64,000 nt of DNA from Caulobacter rhizosphaerae (GTDB taxonomy: Bacteria > Pseudomonadota > Alphaproteobacteria > Caulobacterales > Caulobacteraceae). Below are positions 24,222-33,948 of this stretch, in pieces; within the stretch, counting starts at the first letter, position 1; every line of letters starts with the position of its first letter. The notes under the pieces are model-generated. The model was not told where the DNA came from, did no database searches, and was given only the letters and a program-made list of their open reading frames with translations. A program made the translations under genes and the position numbers. The stretch spans positions 1,604,501-1,668,500 of the forward strand of contig NZ_CP048815.1 of NCBI RefSeq assembly GCF_010977555.1. Reading direction: 5' to 3'.

Positions 24222-25520
24222 ATGGTCGATTTCAGCATCGCGCCCGAGTTCGAGGAAAAGCTCGACTGGGTCCGTCGCTTCGTCGCCGAGGAGGTCGAGG
24301 CGATGGACCTGGTGTTCGACCAGATGAGCGCGCCCTACGACCGGAAAAACCAGGCGGCGAGGGCGGCGCTGGCCCCGCTCCAGGCCGAGGTCAAGCGGCG
24401 AGGCCTCTGGGCGGCGCACCTGCCGGCCCATGACGGCGGCGCCGGGGTCGGCCAGGTCAACCTGCTGTATCTGAATGAGATCCTCGGCCGCACCGACTGG
24501 GGCCCGGTGGTGTTCGGCTGTCAAGGGCCCGACAGCGGCAATTCCGAGATCCTGGCCGCCTTCGGCACGCCCGAGCAGAAGGCGCGCTATCTGCGGCCGC
24601 TGGTGGCGGGCGAGGTCTATTCCTGCTTCTCGATGACCGAGCCGACCGGCGGCGCCGATCCCACGCGGCTGAGGACCCGCGCCGTCCAGGACGGCGACCA
24701 CTGGGTGATCACCGGCGACAAGTGGTACGCCAGCCACGCCCAGTACGCCGACTTTATCATCGTGGCGGCGGTGACCGATCCGGACGCCCAGCCTCACCAG
24801 CGCAACACCCTGTTCATCGTCCCCCGCGACACGCCGGGCCTGGAGATCGTCCGCGAGGTCGGCTTCTTCGGCGAGCCCGAGGGCGTGGGCGGCCATCCCT
24901 ATATCCGCTTCGACGGCCTTCGCCTGCCCGACAGCGCGCGGTTGGGCGGGCGAGGGCAGGGCTTCGCGGTGGCCCAGGCGCGGCTGGGCGGCGGCCGCAT
25001 CCATCACGCCATGCGCGCCATCGGCCTCTGCCAGCAGCTGATCGACATGATGACCGAACGCGCTGTCAGCCGCGAGGTGGCCGGCGGCAGGCTGATCGAC
25101 CTGCAGAGCGTGCAGAACGACCTGGCGTCCAGCGCCATCGCCCTGCGCCAGTTCCGGCTGCAGGTGCTGCACGCGGCCTGGATGTTCGACGCCGGCCTAG
25201 GCCACGGTCGCGAGGGCCGCCTGGCCGTGGCGATGGTCAAGGTCGCGACCGCCGACATCACCAAGGACATCGTCTGGAAGGCCATGCACCTGCACGGCGC
25301 CCTCGGCGCGTCGAACGAGATGGCGTTCGGCAAGTATCTGGGGCTGGCGGCGATGTTCGGCATCGCCGACGGGCCCACCGAGGTGCACCTGGCGTCGGTG
25401 GCCAAGGCCCTGGCGCGCGACGTCGAACCGCATGTCGGCTTCTTTCCGAGCGGCCATTTGCCCAGTCGGCGAGCGGCGGCGCGCGCCAAGCTGGCGTCCT
25501 ATCTGGAGGCGGCGGCGTGA
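24222..25520 (+). CDS. Acyl-CoA dehydrogenase (ACAD11-like)
   Basis: 432 residues, a full-length ACAD. FAD-contact segment CFSMTEPTGGADPTRLRTRA, central beta domain and C-terminal helices with MHLHGALGASNEMAFGKYLG are visible. Next to a phosphotransferase it resembles the ACAD half of ACAD10/11, which removes phosphate from 4-phosphoacyl-CoA rather than doing a simple dehydrogenation. GGGAGG precedes the ATG. The stop overlaps the next gene (GTGA). Confidence 0.92.
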   Translation: MVDFSIAPEFEEKLDWVRRFVAEEVEAMDLVFDQMSAPYDRKNQAARAALAPLQAEVKRRGLWAAHLPAHDGGAGVGQVNLLYLNEILGRTDWGPVVFGCQGPDSGNSEILAAFGTPEQKARYLRPLVAGEVYSCFSMTEPTGGADPTRLRTRAVQDGDHWVITGDKWYASHAQYADFIIVAAVTDPDAQPHQRNTLFIVPRDTPGLEIVREVGFFGEPEGVGGHPYIRFDGLRLPDSARLGGRGQGFAVAQARLGGGRIHHAMRAIGLCQQLIDMMTERAVSREVAGGRLIDLQSVQNDLASSAIALRQFRLQVLHAAWMFDAGLGHGREGRLAVAMVKVATADITKDIVWKAMHLHGALGASNEMAFGKYLGLAAMFGIADGPTEVHLASVAKALARDVEPHVGFFPSGHLPSRRAAARAKLASYLEAAA

Positions 25521-26284
25521 GCGGCCTGGACCTGACGGGCAAGGTGGCCCTGATCACCGGCGGCACCCGCGGCCTGGGCCGCGCCATGGCCCTGGGCTTC
25601 GCCCGGGCCGGGGCTGACGTCATCGTCTCCAGCCGCAAGCCGGAGGCCTGCGAGGCGACCGCCGCCGAGATCACGGGCCTGGGCCGCCGCGCCGCGGCCC
25701 TGCCCTGCAATGTCGGGCGCTGGGACGAGGTCGGCGCGCTGGCGGAAGCGGCCTGGGCCGCGTTCGGTCGCCTCGACGTGCTGGTCAACAACGCCGGCCT
25801 GTCGCCGGTCGCGCCCTCCAGCGTCGAGACCAGCGAGGCGCTGTTCGACAAGGTGGTGGCGGTCAACTTCAAGGGGGCCTTTCGCCTGACCGCCCTGGTC
25901 GGGGCGCGGATGGCCGCCGGAGCGGGCGGCAGCATCATCAATGTCTCGTCGATCGGCGCCTTGAAGCCCTCGCCGTGGATCGCGCCCTATGCCGGGGCCA
26001 AGGCGGCGCTGAACGCCATGTCCATCGCCCTGGCCCAGGAGTTCGCGCCCAGGGTCCGCGTCAACGTCATCTCTCCTGGCGGCTTCCTGACCGACATCGC
26101 CGGCGAATGGGCTACGGAGGCGGAGGCGCGGCGGAGCACGGCGCTGAACCGCTGGGGCGACCCGGACGAGATCGTCGGCACGGCGCTCTACCTGGCGTCC
26201 GACGCTTCAAGCTATACCACAGGCGCGAACATCCGCGTCGACGGCGGCTCCTTCTGGGACCGCAAGACCGGAGTAGACCCATGA
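25517..26284 (+). CDS. SDR family oxidoreductase
   Basis: 255 residues. TGGTRGLG cofactor motif, NNAG, Ser in INVSS, and YAGAK (YxxxK) make a complete classical SDR. Starts at GTG overlapping the ACAD stop, and its own stop overlaps the next SDR (ATGA). A role as hydroxyacyl-CoA or alcohol dehydrogenase in the same pathway is likely. Confidence 0.92.
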   Translation: MSGLDLTGKVALITGGTRGLGRAMALGFARAGADVIVSSRKPEACEATAAEITGLGRRAAALPCNVGRWDEVGALAEAAWAAFGRLDVLVNNAGLSPVAPSSVETSEALFDKVVAVNFKGAFRLTALVGARMAAGAGGSIINVSSIGALKPSPWIAPYAGAKAALNAMSIALAQEFAPRVRVNVISPGGFLTDIAGEWATEAEARRSTALNRWGDPDEIVGTALYLASDASSYTTGANIRVDGGSFWDRKTGVDP

Positions 26285-27057
26285 GCCTGGACGGCAAGGT
26301 CGCCATCGTCACCGGCGCGGCGGGCGGCATCGGCCTGGCGATCGCGCGGCGCTACGCCCGCGACGGGGCTCGCGTCGTGATGACCGACCTGCAGGCCGAG
26401 CGGGGCGAGCAGGAGGCGCTGGCCATCCGGACGGCGGGCGGCTGGGCGCGTTTCATGGCCTGCGACACCGCTGACGAGGCGACCGTCGAGACCTTGGTCG
26501 AGACGGTCGAGACCGAAGTCGGTCCGATCGACCTCGCCGTCTGCTCGGCGGGGATCAGCAAGGGCGGCCAGCCCTTCTACGACACGACCCTGGAAGACTT
26601 CACCAAGGTCCTGTCCGTCAATCTGGTGGGACCGTTCATCGTCGGCAAGGCCGTGGCGCGTCGGATGATCGCCAGCGGCGTCAAGGGGGCGATCATCCAT
26701 ATTTCGTCCGTCGGCGCGGTGCTGGGAGTCGAAACCTCGCCGGCCTATTGCACCAGCAAGGGCGGGCTTTCGATGCTGACCAAGGTCATGGCCCTGGCGA
26801 TGGCCAGGCACGGCGTGCGGGTCAACGCCATCGGTCCGGGACCGACCTGGTCGCCGATGACGGAGGCGGCCCTGGACCAGCCCGCCATCGACATGATGCT
26901 GTCGCGCACGCCGCTGGGCCGCTTCGCTGAGGCCGATGAGGTGGCCGGCGTCGCCGCGTTCCTGGCCAGCGAGGATTCCTCCTACATCACCGGCCAGACG
27001 CTCTATGCCGACGGGGGCCGTCTGGCCTTGAACTACGTGGTCTCCAAGCCGGCCTGA
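26281..27057 (+). CDS. SDR family oxidoreductase
   Basis: 258 residues. TGAAGGIG, CSAG, IHISS and YCTSK motifs are intact; D41 in MTDLQ after the second strand suggests NAD preference. It is the last gene of the TetR-controlled unit. Its 3' end overlaps the convergent marR-like gene by 25 bp. Confidence 0.92.
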   Translation: MSLDGKVAIVTGAAGGIGLAIARRYARDGARVVMTDLQAERGEQEALAIRTAGGWARFMACDTADEATVETLVETVETEVGPIDLAVCSAGISKGGQPFYDTTLEDFTKVLSVNLVGPFIVGKAVARRMIASGVKGAIIHISSVGAVLGVETSPAYCTSKGGLSMLTKVMALAMARHGVRVNAIGPGPTWSPMTEAALDQPAIDMMLSRTPLGRFAEADEVAGVAAFLASEDSSYITGQTLYADGGRLALNYVVSKPA

Positions 27058-27599
27058 TCGTCGGCCGGGACCGACGCCAGCAGCAGGCCCAGAAGGTCGG
27101 GCAGCACGGCCTCGAGCCGGGCGCGGCGCTCAGGATCGAGATTGGCGATCGCCCAGTATTCCGGCGGCGCCTGGTTCTCGATGATGTCGGTCATCCGGCG
27201 ATTGCCCTCGGGGGTCAGCTTGACGATGACGCCGCGGCGATCCTCGGGATTGGGTCTTCGGGCGACATAGCCCAGCGCCTCCAGCCGCGCGATCGGCTTG
27301 GCCAGGCCGGGCAGGGTGACCCAGTGGGCGCCTTGAAGCTGGCTTGGCGAAGCCTCGAACGGCGGTCCGAACCGCTTCAACGCGCCCAGGATCGCGACTT
27401 CGGCGTGGGTGAGGCCGTTGGCGGCCGCCACCCGGTCGACCGACCGCTGCACCAGCTGGCCCAGCTGCAGCAGCTGCCAGCGCACGGTGGCCGCGAAAGG
27501 ATCCAGCTGCGGCCACACCTCCAGCCCGCCGACCAGCGCCTCATGTCCGGGGACCTCGTCGACGGTTCGGGGCGGCGGATGGACGATGGTCTGGCTCAT
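27033..27599 (-). CDS. MarR family regulator
   Basis: 188 residues. The winged helix ANGLTHAEVAILGALKRFG ... LPGLAKPIARLEALGYVARRPNPEDRRGVIVKLTPEG has the wing signature DRRG of the family. The start at 27599 has GAGGAG 5 bases upstream; the longer frame upstream is not coding. It is divergent from the cysQ-led unit and has a copy of the ATCGC-N4-GCGAT palindrome 28 bp before its start, making it one of two candidates for the regulator of the whole region. Confidence 0.92.
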   Translation of the reverse strand: MSQTIVHPPPRTVDEVPGHEALVGGLEVWPQLDPFAATVRWQLLQLGQLVQRSVDRVAAANGLTHAEVAILGALKRFGPPFEASPSQLQGAHWVTLPGLAKPIARLEALGYVARRPNPEDRRGVIVKLTPEGNRRMTDIIENQAPPEYWAIANLDPERRARLEAVLPDLLGLLLASVPADDQAGLETT

Positions 27600-27627
27600 G
27601 GGCTCCTCGCCATGTTGCGGCGCCGCG

Positions 27628-27641
27628 ATCGCGGACGCGAT
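27628..27641. promoter_or_regulatory. ATCGC-N4-GCGAT palindrome, exact copy
   Basis: ATCGC-GGAC-GCGAT between marR (start 27599) and cysQ (start 27727). Surrounding bases match the copy at 60645 almost perfectly over about 20 bp. Candidate operator of the region-wide regulon. Confidence 0.75.
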
Positions 27642-27688
27642 GAGCCGCGTCGCCGACAACGGAGAGGTTCGCCCAGTCCGTCGAAAAA

Positions 27689-27706
27689 TACTACACCAGT
27701 TTAGTA
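27689..27706. promoter_or_regulatory. TACTA-N8-TAGTA inverted repeat before cysQ
   Basis: An AT-rich inverted repeat in otherwise GC-rich DNA, ending 20 bp before the cysQ ATG. MarR proteins commonly bind such short-armed palindromes, and the location fits the promoter of the cysQ unit. Confidence 0.45.
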
Positions 27707-27726
27707 AATTGCCCGGGAGAGGCCAG

Positions 27727-28536
27727 ATGCTGGATGCGTTGATACGGATCGCCAAGTCGGCCGGAGACGTGATCCTCGACCTCTACGCCCGCCAGGACGT
27801 GGGCGTCAGCCTCAAGGGTGACGGCTCGCCGGTCACCCTGGCCGACGCCGCGGCCGAAGCCGTGATCCTTCGCGCCCTGGCCGAGCAGTTCCCCGATATA
27901 CCGGTCGTCTCGGAGGAAGCCGCCGAAGCCGGCGAACTTCCGGACGTCGGCGATCGCTTCTTCCTGGTCGACCCGCTGGACGGCACCAAGGAGTTCATCA
28001 GCCGCAACGGCGAGTTCACCGTCAACATCGCCCTGGTGGAAGACGGTCAGCCGTGCGTCGGCGTGGTCTATGCGCCGGCGCTGGGCGTCATCTATGCCGG
28101 GGCGGGCGGGGCCGCACGGACCAGCGTGCTGGACGCCGACGGCGCGTTCGGACCCTGGACGCGGCTCGAGGCCGGCCGGCCCTCCGCCGCCGGCCTGCGC
28201 GTCGTCGCCAGCCGCAGCCACATGGGGGCGGAAACCGCCGACTATCTGGCCCGGTTCGACGTCGCCGACCTGCTGTCGGCGGGCTCGTCGCTGAAACTGT
28301 GCAAGGTGGCCAGCGGCGAGGCCGACCTCTATCCGCGCCTGGGACGGACGATGGCCTGGGACATCGCCGCCGGCGACGCGGTGCTCAGGGCGGCGGGCGG
28401 CATGGTCCGCTGCCTGGAAGGCAAGCCGTTCAGCTACCGCCTGTCGCGCGTGCCGGGCGACAGCGCCTTCGCCAACCCCTGGTTCGTGGCCTCGGGAGCC
28501 TTCGATCCAGCCAGCTTGGAAAGGGCGACGGCATGA
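27727..28536 (+). CDS. cysQ: 3'(2'),5'-bisphosphate nucleotidase CysQ
   Basis: 269 residues, inositol-monophosphatase superfamily. Metal-binding DPLDGTKEF at residues 82-90 and WDIAAGD near 211-217; the [17 protein letters not shown] stretch is typical of CysQ. It hydrolyses PAP, the by-product of PAPS-dependent sulfotransferases, to AMP and phosphate. The start at 27727 is at the conserved N-terminus; the frame is open upstream through marR antisense. The stop overlaps cysD (ATGA). Confidence 0.93.
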   Translation: MLDALIRIAKSAGDVILDLYARQDVGVSLKGDGSPVTLADAAAEAVILRALAEQFPDIPVVSEEAAEAGELPDVGDRFFLVDPLDGTKEFISRNGEFTVNIALVEDGQPCVGVVYAPALGVIYAGAGGAARTSVLDADGAFGPWTRLEAGRPSAAGLRVVASRSHMGAETADYLARFDVADLLSAGSSLKLCKVASGEADLYPRLGRTMAWDIAAGDAVLRAAGGMVRCLEGKPFSYRLSRVPGDSAFANPWFVASGAFDPASLERATA

Positions 28537-29480
28537 CGATGAACGCGCCGATCAACACCGCCGCGATGGCCCTGTCGGCTGCGCGTCTGACGCATTTGCA
28601 GCGACTGGAGGCGGAGAGCATCCACATTCTTCGGGAGGTGGCGGCCGAGTGCGAGAAGCCGGTGATGCTGTATTCGATCGGCAAGGACAGCGCGGTGATG
28701 CTGCACCTGGCGGCCAAGGCGTTCTATCCGTCCAAGCCGCCGTTCCCGCTGCTGCATGTGGACACCACCTGGAAGTTCCGGGCCATGTACGACCTGCGCG
28801 ACACCATCGCCGCGCAGCTGGGCTTTGAGCTGCTGGTCCACAAGAACCCTGATGCGCAGGCGCGGGGGATCAACCCGTTCGACCACGGCAGCGCCCTGCA
28901 CACGGATCTGTGGAAGACCGAGGGCCTCAAGCAGGCCCTGGCCAAGTACGGCTTTGACGCCGCGTTCGGCGGGGCGCGGCGCGACGAGGAGAAGAGCCGG
29001 GCCAAGGAGCGGGTGTTCAGCTTCCGCACCGCCGAGCAGCGCTGGGACCCCAAGGACCAGCGGCCCGAGCTGTGGAAGCTGTACAACACCCGCAAGCACC
29101 CGGGCGAGAGCCTGCGGGTGTTTCCGATCTCCAACTGGACCGAGCTGGACGTGTGGCAATACATCCACCTGGAGGCCATCCCGATCGTGCCGCTGTACTT
29201 CGCCGCCGAGCGGCCGGTGGTCGAGCGCGACGGGTCGCTGATCATGGTCGACGACGAGCGCTTCCGGCTGCGCCCGGGCGAGGTCCCGCAGATGCGCAGC
29301 GTGCGGTTCCGCACCCTGGGCTGCTACCCGCTGACCGGGGCGGTGGAGAGCACCGCGGCCACCCTGCCCGAAGTGATCCAGGAGATGCTGCTGACCACCA
29401 CCAGCGAGCGCCAGGGCCGGGTCATCGACCACGACCAGTCCGCCTCGATGGAGAAGAAGAAGCAGGAGGGCTATTTCTAG
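28533..29480 (+). CDS. cysD: Sulfate adenylyltransferase subunit 2 (CysD)
   Basis: 315 residues. PP-loop SIGKDS at residues 48-53, followed by the conserved HVDTTWKF and [20 protein letters not shown] segments. With CysN it makes APS from ATP and sulfate. Normal length. Overlaps cysQ by 4 bp and abuts cysNC without a gap. Confidence 0.96.
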   Translation: MTMNAPINTAAMALSAARLTHLQRLEAESIHILREVAAECEKPVMLYSIGKDSAVMLHLAAKAFYPSKPPFPLLHVDTTWKFRAMYDLRDTIAAQLGFELLVHKNPDAQARGINPFDHGSALHTDLWKTEGLKQALAKYGFDAAFGGARRDEEKSRAKERVFSFRTAEQRWDPKDQRPELWKLYNTRKHPGESLRVFPISNWTELDVWQYIHLEAIPIVPLYFAAERPVVERDGSLIMVDDERFRLRPGEVPQMRSVRFRTLGCYPLTGAVESTAATLPEVIQEMLLTTTSERQGRVIDHDQSASMEKKKQEGYF

Positions 29481-31409
29481 ATGACCGCCGCGGCCCCCAA
29501 CACCATCTACAAGCCCTCCGACCTGATCGCCGACGACATCGACGCCTATCTGGTCGCCCACCAGCACAAGTCGCTGCTGCGCTTCATCACCTGCGGGTCG
29601 GTGGACGACGGCAAGTCGACCCTGATCGGCCGGCTGCTCTACGACAGCAAGATGATCTTCGAGGACCAGATGGCCGCCCTCGAAGCCGACAGCCGGCGGG
29701 TGGGCACCCAAGGCGGGGCGATCGACTTCGCCCTGCTGGTCGACGGCCTGGCCGCCGAGCGCGAGCAGGGCATCACCATCGACGTGGCCTACCGGTTCTT
29801 TTCCACCGACAAGCGCAAGTTCATCGTCGCCGACACCCCCGGCCACGAGCAATACACCCGCAACATGGTCACCGGAGCCTCGACCGCCGATGCGGCGGTG
29901 ATCCTGATCGACGCGCGCAAGGGCGTGCTGACCCAGACCCGCCGCCACTCCTACCTGGTCAAGCTGCTGGGCATCCGCCACGTGGTGCTGGCGGTCAACA
30001 AGATGGACCTGGTCGGCTGGGACCCGGCGAGGTTCGAGGCCATCGTCGCCGACTATCGCGCCTTCGCCGATCAGATCGGCCTGGAGGTGTTCACCCCGAT
30101 CCCGATCTCGGGCCTGACCGGGGCCAACATGGCCAGCCGCGGCGAGGACTCGCCCTGGTTCGACGGCCCGATCCTGATGGACTGGCTGGAGGGGGTGCAG
30201 GTCGAGGACGACCTGCGCGGCCAATCGTTCCGCATGCCCGTGCAATGGGTCAACCGGCCCAACCTCGACTTCCGCGGCTTCTCGGGCCAGATCGCCGCGG
30301 GAACCGTCAAGCCCGGCGACAAGGTCCGGTCCCTGCCGTCCGGCCGCCAGAGCACCGTGGCCCGCATCGTCACCAAGCCCGACGACCTGCCCGAGGCCTA
30401 TGCCGGCCAGTCGGTGACGATCACCCTGGCCGACGAGATCGACGTCAGCCGCGGCGACATCCTGGTGGCCGCCGACGACCCGGTCGCCGTGTCCGGCCAG
30501 TTCGAGGCCACCGTGGTGTGGATGGACGACGAGCCCCTGCCGCCGGGCCGCGCCTACCTGCTGAAGATCGGAACCCGGATGGTCGGGGCCAGCGTCACGG
30601 AGATCAAGCACCGGGTGAACGTCAACACCCTGGAGCACCTGGCCGCCAAGAAGCTGGAGCTCAACGAGATCGGCCTGGTCAACCTGTCGCTGGACCAGGC
30701 CATCCCGTTCGAGCCCTACGCCCAAAACCGCGACCTGGGCGGGTTCATCCTGATCGACCGGATCAGCAACCGCACCGTCGGGGCGGGGCTGATCAACTTC
30801 GCCCTGCGCCGGGCCGACAACATCCACTGGCAGCACACCGACGTGGGCAAGGCCTCGCGGGCGGCCCTGAAGGGCCAGCGCGGCCGGGTGGTGTGGCTGA
30901 CGGGCCTGTCGGGGGCGGGCAAGTCGACCATCGCCAACCTGGTGGAAAAGCGCCTGCACGCGCTTGGCCGCCACACCTACCTGCTGGACGGCGACAATGT
31001 CCGCCACGGCCTCAACCGCAACCTGGGCTTCACCGAGGAGGACCGGGTGGAGAACATCCGCCGGGTCGCCGAGGTCGCCAAGCTGATGGTCGACGCCGGC
31101 CTGATCGTCCTGACCGCCTTCATCTCGCCGTTCCGCGCCGAGCGCCGCCTGGCCCGCGAGATCCTCGACGACGGCGAGTTCGTCGAGGTCTTCGTCGACA
31201 CCCCCCTGGCCATCGCCGAGCAGCGCGACGTCAAGGGCCTCTACAAAAAGGCCCGCGCCGGACAGCTGAAGAACTTCACCGGCATCGACAGCCCCTACGA
31301 AGCCCCAGAGCACCCCGAACTGGTGATCGACACCACCAGGATGGACCCCGTCCAAGCCGCCGAGCGCATCGTCGCCTGGCTCGAAGGCGAGATCGATTAC
31401 GAAGTCTGA
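29481..31409 (+). CDS. cysNC: Bifunctional sulfate adenylyltransferase subunit 1/APS kinase (CysNC)
   Basis: 642 residues, fused. N-terminal GTPase Cys[10 protein letters not shown] near 39-47, [16 protein letters not shown]. The C-terminal APS kinase from about residue 465 has GLSGAGKST near 475-483, the [15 protein letters not shown] segment and the substrate lid region. It drives APS synthesis with GTP hydrolysis and phosphorylates APS to PAPS. No cysH or sulfite reductase gene follows, so here PAPS is more likely for sulfotransfer, as with rhizobial NodPQ (inference). Confidence 0.95.
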   Translation: MTAAAPNTIYKPSDLIADDIDAYLVAHQHKSLLRFITCGSVDDGKSTLIGRLLYDSKMIFEDQMAALEADSRRVGTQGGAIDFALLVDGLAAEREQGITIDVAYRFFSTDKRKFIVADTPGHEQYTRNMVTGASTADAAVILIDARKGVLTQTRRHSYLVKLLGIRHVVLAVNKMDLVGWDPARFEAIVADYRAFADQIGLEVFTPIPISGLTGANMASRGEDSPWFDGPILMDWLEGVQVEDDLRGQSFRMPVQWVNRPNLDFRGFSGQIAAGTVKPGDKVRSLPSGRQSTVARIVTKPDDLPEAYAGQSVTITLADEIDVSRGDILVAADDPVAVSGQFEATVVWMDDEPLPPGRAYLLKIGTRMVGASVTEIKHRVNVNTLEHLAAKKLELNEIGLVNLSLDQAIPFEPYAQNRDLGGFILIDRISNRTVGAGLINFALRRADNIHWQHTDVGKASRAALKGQRGRVVWLTGLSGAGKSTIANLVEKRLHALGRHTYLLDGDNVRHGLNRNLGFTEEDRVENIRRVAEVAKLMVDAGLIVLTAFISPFRAERRLAREILDDGEFVEVFVDTPLAIAEQRDVKGLYKKARAGQLKNFTGIDSPYEAPEHPELVIDTTRMDPVQAAERIVAWLEGEIDYEV

Positions 31410-31434
31410 AACGGCCAGGACCGAGGAGATGGAC

Positions 31435-32691
31435 ATGCCCGTGCGATCGGTGCTGAACGGACCCGGCCAGTTGGCCATCGAGGCCGACGCCGTGCGGCTG
31501 TTTGCGCACCCGGCGGTCCAGGCGGCCGTCGAGGCCAAGCGCGCGGCGTTCGAGGCCCACCCGTTGGCGCAGGCGCCGGCCGGGCGGGCGACCATCCCGC
31601 TGAACCTGGAGGAAATGGCCTTCAGCGCGGTGGTGTCGGTGGTGGCCATGGACGTAGGCCGGGCCACGGCGTTCTGGACGCTGAACCTGCCGCACGCGCG
31701 CGACGGGACGCGTGTGCCCGGAACTCGGCACGGGGTCGATAATCCCGACAACGTCTACCGGGTCATCGCCGTGGACGATGTCAGCGATTTCCGCATCGAC
31801 GGCCAGGTCAACGATCGTCCCGGCGCCGATGTCAGCTTCACCCTGTTCGACGCCTATCCGGGGTCTGGCGTCGACAGCCGGTCCCAGGGCGTCCTGATCC
31901 TCGACCAACTGGACAGGGACGACGAAGGGCGGTTCAGCTTCACCGTCGGGCCGGACGAGACCGGCGGCCGCGTCAACCACCTGCAGACCCGCCCCGGCGC
32001 CGCCCGCCTGATCTTCGTGCGGGACTCGCTGCAGGACTGGGCGGCGGAGACGCCGGTCTCGCTGACGGTCACCCGCACCGCCGGCCCCGGTGCGACGGCG
32101 CGCTCCGAGGGCCAACTGGTCGCCGAGGCGGTCGCGGCCATCGACGCGTCCATCGACTACTGGCTTCGCCTGATGCCCCAGTGGTTCGGGACGCCGTTCA
32201 ACGAGATCGCCAAGGGCCGCGCCAAGAACTTCTCCTACACGCAGCAGGCCACCAGCGAGGCCCGCTTTGAACTGGCTGTCGACGAGGCCTTGGTCGTCAC
32301 GATCGATCCGTGCGGGGCGCGGTATCTGGGCGTCCAGCTGGCCGATCCCTGGGGCGCCTCGATGGACTATGGCGCCCACACCTCCAGCCTGAACCAACAC
32401 CAGGCCCACCGCTCGGCCGACGGGACGATCACCTATGTCGTCGCGCTGTCCGATCCCGGGGTCCACAACTGGCTGGATCCCGCCGGGTTGGAGCAGGGGA
32501 CCATGCTGCATCGCTGGCAGGGGCTGCCGGACGGCGGGTTCGACACCGAGCGCTCGGTGCGCGGATCGCGCGTCGTGAAGCTGGACGTCCTGGCGAGCGC
32601 CCTGCCGACCGACATGCGCTGGGTCACGCCGGCGGAGAGACGGCGACAACTGTCGCAACGGGCCGCCGACCTGGCGCGGCGGCTGGATTGA
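31435..32691 (+). CDS. DUF1214-domain protein
   Basis: 418 residues. The C-terminal half (YLGVQLADPWGASMDYGAHT, NQHQAHRSADGTITYVVALS, DPGVHNWLDPAGLEQGTML) has the DUF1214 pattern. The N-terminal half is alpha-rich with a beta stretch. Function unknown; such genes recur in clusters with P450s and sulfotransferases. Start ATG 31435 is chosen because GAGGAG lies 6 bases before it; the ATG at 31429 directly abuts that site and is less suitable. Confidence 0.85.
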   Translation: MPVRSVLNGPGQLAIEADAVRLFAHPAVQAAVEAKRAAFEAHPLAQAPAGRATIPLNLEEMAFSAVVSVVAMDVGRATAFWTLNLPHARDGTRVPGTRHGVDNPDNVYRVIAVDDVSDFRIDGQVNDRPGADVSFTLFDAYPGSGVDSRSQGVLILDQLDRDDEGRFSFTVGPDETGGRVNHLQTRPGAARLIFVRDSLQDWAAETPVSLTVTRTAGPGATARSEGQLVAEAVAAIDASIDYWLRLMPQWFGTPFNEIAKGRAKNFSYTQQATSEARFELAVDEALVVTIDPCGARYLGVQLADPWGASMDYGAHTSSLNQHQAHRSADGTITYVVALSDPGVHNWLDPAGLEQGTMLHRWQGLPDGGFDTERSVRGSRVVKLDVLASALPTDMRWVTPAERRRQLSQRAADLARRLD

Positions 32692-32705
32692 TTCAGGAGG
32701 ACACC

Positions 32706-33944
32706 ATGGCGTCTGACATCCATTTCGACCCGTTCGAGGAAGACGCGCTGGCCGATCCCGGCGCGGCCTACGGCGCCCTGCGCGCCGCCTGTCCCTTCCA
32801 CCATCAACCCGCGCAGGCGGGCCGGCCGGACTACTACGTCCTGAGCGACCACGCCGAGATCAAGACCGACATCCTGCAGGGCAATCCGATCTGGTCGTTC
32901 CGCTTCGGCAACGCGATGAAGGACTCGATCAGCGACGTCGGCTTCAAGACCGACGGCGACTTCCACGCCGCGTTTCGCATGGTGGTGCAGCGCGGCCTGA
33001 CGCCGCCGATGGTCAAGGCCTGGCGCCCGAAGATCGAGGCTATCGTCGACGAACTGCTCGACGCGATGCTGGCCATTCCCGACGGCCAGGGCGATTTCTA
33101 CAGCCTGTTCGCCCTGCCGCTGCCGGCCCGGATGATGTGCCGGATGCTGGGCGCGCCCGAGGCCGACTACCAGAACTACAAGCGCTGGAGCGACACGCTG
33201 CAGTTCCTGACCTTCGAGGATCCCGAGCCGGGCTCCTACGAGGTCGTGCTGCGGGAGATCTATCCGCACTTCACCACCCTGATCGAGCAGCGCCAGGCCC
33301 TGCTGGCCGCGGCGGGCGTCGACGACCCGGACCTTTCGCACCTGGGCGCGGTGCTGCCGGACGACTTCATGTCGCGCGCCCTGGTCTCGCGGGTCGAGGG
33401 ACGGCGGCTGACGCACGAGGAAATGCTGAACATCTGCCTGGCCTTCCTGACCGGCGGCCAGGAGACGACGACCAACCTGATCGGCCACCTGCTGCGGCGG
33501 CTGCTGGAGGCGCCCGAACGCTGGGAGCAGCTGAAGGCCGACCCGTCGCTCATCGACAACGCCGTGGAAGAGTCGCTGCGCTTCGACCCGCCGGTATTGG
33601 CGCATTTCCGCACCAGCCTTTCCGAGACGCAGATGCACGGCCATGACATCCCCGAGCGCGCCAAGCTGATGTTCTCGATCTGCGGCGCCAATCGCGATCC
33701 GGCGGTGTTCGAGGCCCCGGACGAGTTCCGCATCGATCGGCCGTTGCCCGAGGCGCGCCAGCACCTGTCGTTCGGCTCGGGCGTCCATCTCTGCCTCGGC
33801 GCGCCGGTCGCCCGGCTGGAGGCCCGGATCGCCCTGGAACGCTTGATCGAACGCCTGCCCAACCTGCGCCTGCTGGGCCTGGGCGGCCGGGTGCGGACGT
33901 GGATGTACTGGGGCCATACCGGTCTCGACGTGGCCTGGAGCTGA
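32706..33944 (+). CDS. Cytochrome P450
   Basis: 412 residues, soluble bacterial class I type. Heme loop FGSGVHLCLG with the thiolate cysteine near residue 363, ExxR in EESLR near 288, and I-helix TGGQETTTN (Gly-Gly-x-Glu-Thr-Thr rather than the common Ala-Gly). GGAGG precedes the ATG. No ferredoxin or ferredoxin-reductase gene is in the window, so redox partners must come from elsewhere. It probably hydroxylates the substrate that is later sulfated or oxidised (inference). Confidence 0.95.
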   Translation: MASDIHFDPFEEDALADPGAAYGALRAACPFHHQPAQAGRPDYYVLSDHAEIKTDILQGNPIWSFRFGNAMKDSISDVGFKTDGDFHAAFRMVVQRGLTPPMVKAWRPKIEAIVDELLDAMLAIPDGQGDFYSLFALPLPARMMCRMLGAPEADYQNYKRWSDTLQFLTFEDPEPGSYEVVLREIYPHFTTLIEQRQALLAAAGVDDPDLSHLGAVLPDDFMSRALVSRVEGRRLTHEEMLNICLAFLTGGQETTTNLIGHLLRRLLEAPERWEQLKADPSLIDNAVEESLRFDPPVLAHFRTSLSETQMHGHDIPERAKLMFSICGANRDPAVFEAPDEFRIDRPLPEARQHLSFGSGVHLCLGAPVARLEARIALERLIERLPNLRLLGLGGRVRTWMYWGHTGLDVAWS

Positions 33945-33948
33945 TCGG

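Noticed and set aside
23121..25172. A 683-residue minus-strand frame
   Set aside because: Antisense to the phosphotransferase and ACAD genes; no recognisable motif.
28533..31409. Interpreting cysD-cysNC as ordinary sulfate assimilation
   Set aside because: No cysH, cysI or cysJ is adjacent, and the unit is tightly joined to a sulfotransferase. I keep it as an open alternative because the rest of the genome is not visible.
28434..31751. A 1105-residue open frame on the minus strand across cysD and cysNC
   Set aside because: It is antisense to two unmistakable enzymes; its translation is low-complexity and rich in G, H, D and Q, as expected for a shadow in GC-rich DNA.
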